This document shows positions 59,401-64,000 of a stretch of 64,000 nucleotides of DNA, piece after piece (position 1 is the stretch's first letter; every line of letters starts with the position of its first letter). Below the pieces are notes generated by a model that was not told where the DNA came from, did no database searches, and saw only the letters and a program-made list of their open reading frames with translations. The stretch is from positions 56,866,512-56,930,511 of the forward strand of contig NC_088301.1 of NCBI RefSeq assembly GCF_032854445.1, read 5' to 3'. Source of the stretch: Liolophura sinensis (lineage: Eukaryota > Mollusca > Polyplacophora > Chitonida > Chitonidae). A program made the translations under genes and the position numbers.

Positions 59401-61528
59401 GAGTTAACGATGTTGTACGGAGGAACGAGGTATGCATGTACTGAAAACACTAAACGCCATACGTTGGTCAGGTATAGAATGACTATCATGTTGGGAAGTC
59501 AGTATTTGATGTTCGGTTGCATGAACTGCCTGAACTGCCAGACATGTATCGTGCACAGTTGCAGGTGTTTCCTCTGGGTTGTTTTGGTAGGATAGGGGGC
59601 AGGGGTGGGTGGGTGTATGGGTTTGGTGGGTGGGTGGGTTTGGTGGTGGTAGTGGGGAGGTAAACCTAATAAACACTGGATAGCATATGTGACATTTTCT
59701 TGATTGTCACAGATCTTCTATTATTCTAATCAAACCTTAAAGTACATACAGATGAATAAGTCTATTCATGTGTGAAATGATAAGATCAATCATTTTATGT
59801 TAGACACACATTGGCCTGGTAGACATACTGTATTTCACCTGAAGGTTAGTATGGTAAAAAGCACTTTCAGAAGCACTTAAATCTTAAAATGATACTTTTG
59901 ATACCAACAGTAAAGTTTTTCAGATAAGAAATTGATCAAACTTCACAAAAATCTGTCAAGTAGCACTATATTGTGAATGACTCAGTCATAATCAAGCAAA
60001 ATGTGTCACTTGAAAAATGCTAAACTTTGACAGCAAGGCTTCTCATTTACAGGCTGAAATGATAGAAGTTAATTTTTATTTAAGAATTTATGTCTTTGCA
60101 GCCTAGTTAAAATATGTTACAATTCTTTTCTTTTTTTTTTTCAGTGTCTTACTGAGGAAAATGCAGATTTAATCAGAGAGGTACAGAGGTTGAAGCGTGA
60201 CAACGCAGATTTACTGAAGAAAGCCAAGCGCTCCATGTCAGACAGGGAGACCATTTTGGTTAGTCAAAGTTCGTCCTTGTGGTCAGGGTTGCTATTGTCA
60301 TGATTAATGATGATGGTATAACACAGGATGAACAGATGAAACAGGTCTTTGCAAATGTGCACCTTTGGATCTGCCACTATGACAAAAAGTGTTCTCATGT
60401 CAGAATAAGAGGAATCAATAACATTTACACTGTGTCTACAGTATATTGTTGCCTATTTAAACTCATTAAATATATCTATATCATTTGACAGGTAAAATTA
60501 CAGACAAGTGAATCCTCAAAACAGGAACTTTATAAAAGGCTTAACAGAGAGAAACAAAAGGTTGGTATAGGTTACGATGTTCTTCATCAAACTGGCATTG
60601 ACACAGAGGCAGTATACTATAGCTTGTGTTTTATCGTATTTTATCGTATTTATATCCTGCACAAATATTAAGTCTTTTGTATGTGAAAATTTATTGCTAC
60701 ATCATGAAATCCCATGGGTGTTCAAACTGTTCAAAAAGAAATGATAGTTAAAATATATAGGATATATAAAATGAATGCATTTTGTTACTCTGTTGCTTTA
60801 TTAGATGCAACGAAAATGCTACATGGTTGAACATTGCAACATTGTTTCAGCACCAGTCTCTGAATAGAAGTATGACTAGGCAGGCCTCAGAATGGATTCA
60901 GACCAAGAAACTGCTTCATCAAATAGAAGAGGGATATAGATGGGATCAGGTCAGATTCACTTGTTTCTTATGTACATGTAGTGATGTTTGCCAAATATCA
61001 CAAGTATAGTTTTACAACAGTCCTGTATACAAGCAGGTAATCAAACAAGTCTTTCATACAGTGTATGTACATGTATATATCCTTATAAATGGTTTATTTA
61101 GTCCTAAAAATGAAACTGTAGTCCAGAAAATAATGTACATCAGGCTGAAATGTGAATACACTTTTCAACTACATCTCCTGTAACGAGTATCATTTCTTTT
61201 TATCAAATTAATTTTTGTGGTACCCTGTTTTCTTTCAGCCTATTGCTGTTATATAAACAAAATAAGAACAGTTATAGGACATAGTCTGTACTTTGCCAAT
61301 TCATGAAAATACAGGGGAAAAAATATATACATAGTGCTTTTTTACTGTTTAACCAAATACATGTACTCATATACGTACTTATATATTCTGACGTAACAGT
61401 AAAATCTTCATTTCATTCAGGTCGGACCAATTTCTCCATTCGGTATTGACCAAACCTACGCTGTCCAGTCAGTGACGAAAAACTCCTACATGCCGCGCAC
61501 AGTATGTGTGGTAGAGCCATGTGACTAA
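55748..61528 (+). CDS. Uncharacterised coiled-coil protein (358 aa)
   Basis: Nine exons in consistent phase: 55748-55771, 56242-56373, 57390-57475, 57969-58195, 59212-59429, 60145-60258, 60492-60560, 60851-60949, 61421-61528. The first exon codes MAHVDRKK. Most of the product is predicted coiled coil: LTHQLKAQLLRNVEIQNSK, the RNAELQEELTKSQQLVKKY block, ENADLIREVQRLKRDNADLL and ELYKRLNREKQKHQSL, followed by a short non-helical C-terminus (GPISPFGIDQTYAVQ … CVVEPCD). No catalytic motif, signal peptide or membrane segment is seen. I do not recognise the family; centrosomal, kinetochore or ciliary proteins often look like this, but that is only a class resemblance. Poly(A) signals lie at 62249 and 63010. 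Introns hold a nested SINE, a duplicated donor, a (TA)n tract and a G-rich tract. Confidence 0.85.
56374..56420 (+). repeat. Tandem duplication of the exon 2 splice donor, coiled-coil gene
   Basis: The junction TTTTTCT|GTAGGTTTTA is repeated twice more just downstream, with GT at 56374, 56391 and 56407. It is followed directly by a (TA)n tract. Confidence 0.85.
56419..56465. repeat. (TA)n microsatellite
   Basis: About 46 bp of TA repeat in intron 2 of the coiled-coil gene. Confidence 0.95.
56473..57270. repeat. Two diverged direct copies of a ~200-bp block
   Basis: 56473-56690 and about 57058-57270 share ordered blocks (GCCCATTTTCCTCATTCTG / GGCCATTTTTCTTAATTCTG; TCTGCTGGAAAA; GTAAGTTTCAG/GTAAATTTCAG; AATATTTT; TTTAGGTCAT/TTAAGGTCAT). 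An old intronic duplication or two copies of one repeat. Confidence 0.65.
58610..59092 (+). mobile_element. SINE family A with 13-bp target duplication, interrupted by a foldback insertion
   Basis: The SINE head (GGGGGCCTCCGTGGCTCAGT) through box B lies at 58610-58755, and the rest with tail CTTGAGTACGGCGTAAAACA at 58965-59092. Perfect 13-bp duplication TAATATCTACCCA at 58597-58609 and 59093-59105. It lies in intron 4 of the coiled-coil gene. Confidence 0.92.
58756..58964. mobile_element. 209-bp foldback element inserted in the SINE
   Basis: The interior is an imperfect hairpin: about 65 bp starting ATTACTTATGGATAACAACT is mirrored with two mismatches by …GTTATCCATAAGTAAT. The bases AACCTGCAG are repeated at both edges (58747-58755 and 58965-58973), an 8-9-bp target duplication. 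No coding capacity. Confidence 0.85.
59604..59640 (+). other. G-rich tract with quadruplex potential
   Basis: Multiple GGG runs separated by short loops (GGGTGGGTGTATGGG … GGGTGGGTGGG) on the sense strand of intron 5 of the coiled-coil gene. Confidence 0.6.
59825..59985 (+). repeat. Dispersed repeat, family GCACTTTCAG, copy 2
   Basis: Blocks GCACTTTCAGAAGCAC, TTAAAATGATACTTTTGATA and GTTTTTCAGATAAGAAATT match the copies at 52920-53050 and 63102-63225. Confidence 0.55.
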
Positions 61529-63030
61529 ACCAGCCATTCAAAAGGAAGTCTCCAAACAATTTTGCTTTTGCATGTGAAACCTGGGATTAAGATAGACAGT
61601 CTTAACCCATATATCAGCAAGCCATGATTACAAGACAGGGCTTCTTCTCTATCAGGCACTTGAGGCTACGTTTCTATCGGTGCTTGCTTGTAATTTGGTC
61701 TTCAGAACATGTTTATTGATTATTTCATTTTTTCTCTCTGATTATTTGGTATCTTTCAGTGTAGACACAAAAATTTGTCAAATAACATTGTTTCAAACCA
61801 TTGTAAATGCAGGTGATCTATACCACAGGGATTCTGTACACATCTTGTTATACTGGCGATAGAAAGGAAGAAATGAAGGAAGTCCTCAGAATTCTTCAGC
61901 AGCCTAATAGGAACAAGGGGTCAGTAGCCTTTACACAGAGTAGGACAAAGGGAGAAGTTAAGCAATAAATTTGTTCAAATATGTGTGTTAAAGGAAGGAA
62001 ATTTTTGGGTGTGTTTGAACATGTTAGCTGTACACTGATGTTAATACAGAGTTTTAAAGTCACTGTGGCATGATGTCCATTTTAGGCTGTATTTATGTTA
62101 ATGCTTCAATAATGTATGAAACTTCACAGTATACTTACAAATACTCTGCTGGAGAAATTGGCCGTCAGAATATCCATCAGTAAAAATGTGCCATTACTTG
62201 TACTTCATCTGAGTGCCTTGACATACCACTTTGAAGCGAAACGCATTGAATAAATACATTTTGATAGATACATTATGCCATTTAAAAATAGTTTTTAAGT
62301 CTGAGTGATCTTGTTTAATAACATTTTTAAAATGTTTAAATTGTATTATATGCAGTAAGTCTTAGCTGTAGGCTCATGATTTACAGGAAAATGGGTTGAA
62401 TGGGTATGTACATGCATTCTGCATATGAAAAAGAAATGGGTACAAACATCAGAATAATTAATGTTGTACTGTAAAATGGAAATTGTTCCAGTTGCAGTTT
62501 ATGCATATATATAGCACTTGCAGTATATAGGCTTCTTTTTCATATGAATTACAACTTAAATAGATCTTTATTTGTTAGTGCTTTTGCTGGTTGCTCCTTC
62601 ACTGCCAAATGTCTTGCCAAATTGGTATTTATTGCACTTTGGTGTTTATAGGACTTTCAGCATTTGTTGAAGTGTTTTTTATATGGATCATGTCATGTGT
62701 GCCTTATAATATGTTTGCACATCATTTATTTTGTATTAAAAGCACCATGTGAATTGTGTGTATGGTTTGTTACGCAGGGATTAAAATTGTCTATGTATGT
62801 ATATGTTGCAAGTAAGGGTAAAATTTATGAAAGGCAAAGATATTGTACATGTTCTGACATGGGCGTATTTCTTTTATTCCAGAACATGTGGAAACAAAGT
62901 CTTGCGACATTAATATATGATCTTTCACCACTAAACATGTATTAGTCCAACATAACAGCAGGCTGTGTTAAGCATGATGCTTACATTATTAAATACTGTG
63001 CAGCTTTCAAATAAAGATCAGTGTTTTAAA
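61529..63030 (+). other. 3' UTR of the coiled-coil gene
   Basis: No further coding exon seen. Candidate poly(A) signals are AATAAA at about 62249 and AATAAAG at about 63010; the second is followed by a T/G-rich patch. Confidence 0.5.
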
Positions 63031-63101
63031 AATATTCTGAATATACTCAGCGTTTTTCCTCTGAGGGTAAAGAAAAAATTGTGGGAAGGGAACCCAGACA
63101 C

Positions 63102-63225
63102 TGTACTTAAGTGAAAGTCTAGTATGTAAAAATGCACTTTCAGCAGCACATGATGGCCTTAAAATGGTACATTTGATGCCAGCACATAAGGTTTTCTCAT
63201 GGCGAAATTAATCAACGTAAGAGAA
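63102..63225 (+). repeat. Dispersed repeat, family GCACTTTCAG, copy 3
   Basis: Blocks TAAAAATGCACTTTCAGCAG, TTAAAATGGTACATTTGATG, GTTTTCTCATGGCGAAATTA align in order with the copy at 59825-59985. Confidence 0.55.
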
Positions 63226-63685
63226 AAAAAAAATCCCAGAAAACAACCACTCTTTAGTCACGTGAATTTTTCTTCCATAGAGAGACATAATAAATTAACC
63301 GTAAAACCCAGATTGCTAGAGAGGTTGCTGAGGTCGCAAAGGTGTAGGGAAATAACAGAAGTGAACCTATCTTAAAAATGGGTGGCTGAAGTTAGCACAA
63401 TTCTAGGGCTGTAGTCTTAAGTGTTAAAGCCTAGAGTTGTGCTAGGCTGAAACGTGACTTGGATGCATGCATAAAAGGATATTACTTCAACTGAATCCAT
63501 TTAAACTCATTGCATATATTAGTAATATGCCGTCTTCGCAAACCAACCGGTGGCGAGTAAATGTACATGTACATTCAGAGTAACGAAGGCAGGTGCCTGT
63601 TTCAGTCAACCGGAGTTTCTGACCACTTGAACATCACAAATCAATAACTATGGGACTTACCTCCCCTGATCGCCTGTAAACAACG

Positions 63686-63704
63686 ATGGCGTACGTGTCC
63701 GGAG
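63686..63704 (+). CDS. Possible first coding exon of a further gene
   Basis: ATG GCG TAC GTG TCC GGA G is followed by a donor-like GTATTA. It has a good start context (CAACGATGG) and is preceded by TTACCTCCCCTG, a variant of the GGGAGATAAC motif. Only six codons are available, so no family can be named. Confidence 0.3.
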
Positions 63705-64000
63705 GTATTACATTTCTGTTTAAATTTTATCTATTTTTACCGTTACTAGTACCTTTTATCCTAGTCACATTGTATGTACATGGATTTTGGAATAATCTGA
63801 CGGAATCATTATATTGATTCGATTGAAGTTTCATCTTTTTCATAGCAAATGTAGACGCGTTCGTTTTTGTTCGTTAATGTAACAACTACAACATTGATAA
63901 CATGACGTGTCCTTGTGGCTATAACCTGGTTGTCTAGAAAATCTTGATACACAAGGTGTGCTTGTTACATTCAGTGTTTAAGTAATGTTTCATTGTGTTT

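Overview
The window is animal nuclear DNA. It has long intron-split genes with GT/AG junctions, AATAAA poly(A) signals, abundant (TA)n microsatellites, tRNA-derived SINEs, MITE-like elements and a decayed Ty3/Gypsy retrotransposon. The SINE tails (TTGAGTACGGCGTAAAAC followed by (AAATA)n, and TTGAGTACGACGTTA followed by (CACT)n), together with gene content, suggest a lophotrochozoan, most likely a mollusc or a brachiopod. The sequence alone does not settle which. A 200-bp run of N at 35549-35748 shows a draft assembly.

Left part (1-8.8 kb): mostly intergenic and repeat-rich, with several SINE copies. One coding exon on the minus strand (5284-5421) resembles the start of a caveolin. A 69-nt repeat with complementary ends occurs at 5766 and 7667.

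Amidase region (8.9-27.6 kb, minus strand): two tandem amidase-signature genes with the same exon structure. The downstream copy (8855-13878) lacks an identified first exon. The upstream copy (19628-27553) can be read as an 11-exon, about 519-residue protein. One internal exon is about 96% identical between the copies while the others have diverged strongly, which suggests exon-sized gene conversion. Between the genes lies a large inverted repeat (arms of about 980 bp, spacer of about 1 kb). Its spacer holds a broken two-exon MADF-domain gene, so it may be a decayed DNA transposon.

Central part (28-38.3 kb): a 3'-truncated, frame-broken Gypsy element with a candidate 149-bp 5' LTR, a complete hAT-like MITE with an 8-bp target duplication, a 57-bp minisatellite with a three-unit higher-order period, and a frame-broken Kelch-like gene that spans the assembly gap.

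Right part (38.9-63.7 kb): a compact set of conserved genes: ACTR8 (INO80-complex actin-related protein, +), LLPH (nucleolar LLP homologue, -), RPUSD3 (mitochondrial pseudouridine-synthase family, +, with a departure from the catalytic consensus), an unrecognised 358-residue coiled-coil protein (+), and a possible first exon of a further gene. ACTR8 serves chromatin remodelling, LLPH nucleolar/ribosome function and RPUSD3 mitochondrial RNA. No common pathway is implied. LLPH and RPUSD3 are divergent, about 1 kb apart, and may share a promoter region. Their introns carry SINEs, MITEs and two separate cases of a tandemly duplicated splice donor.
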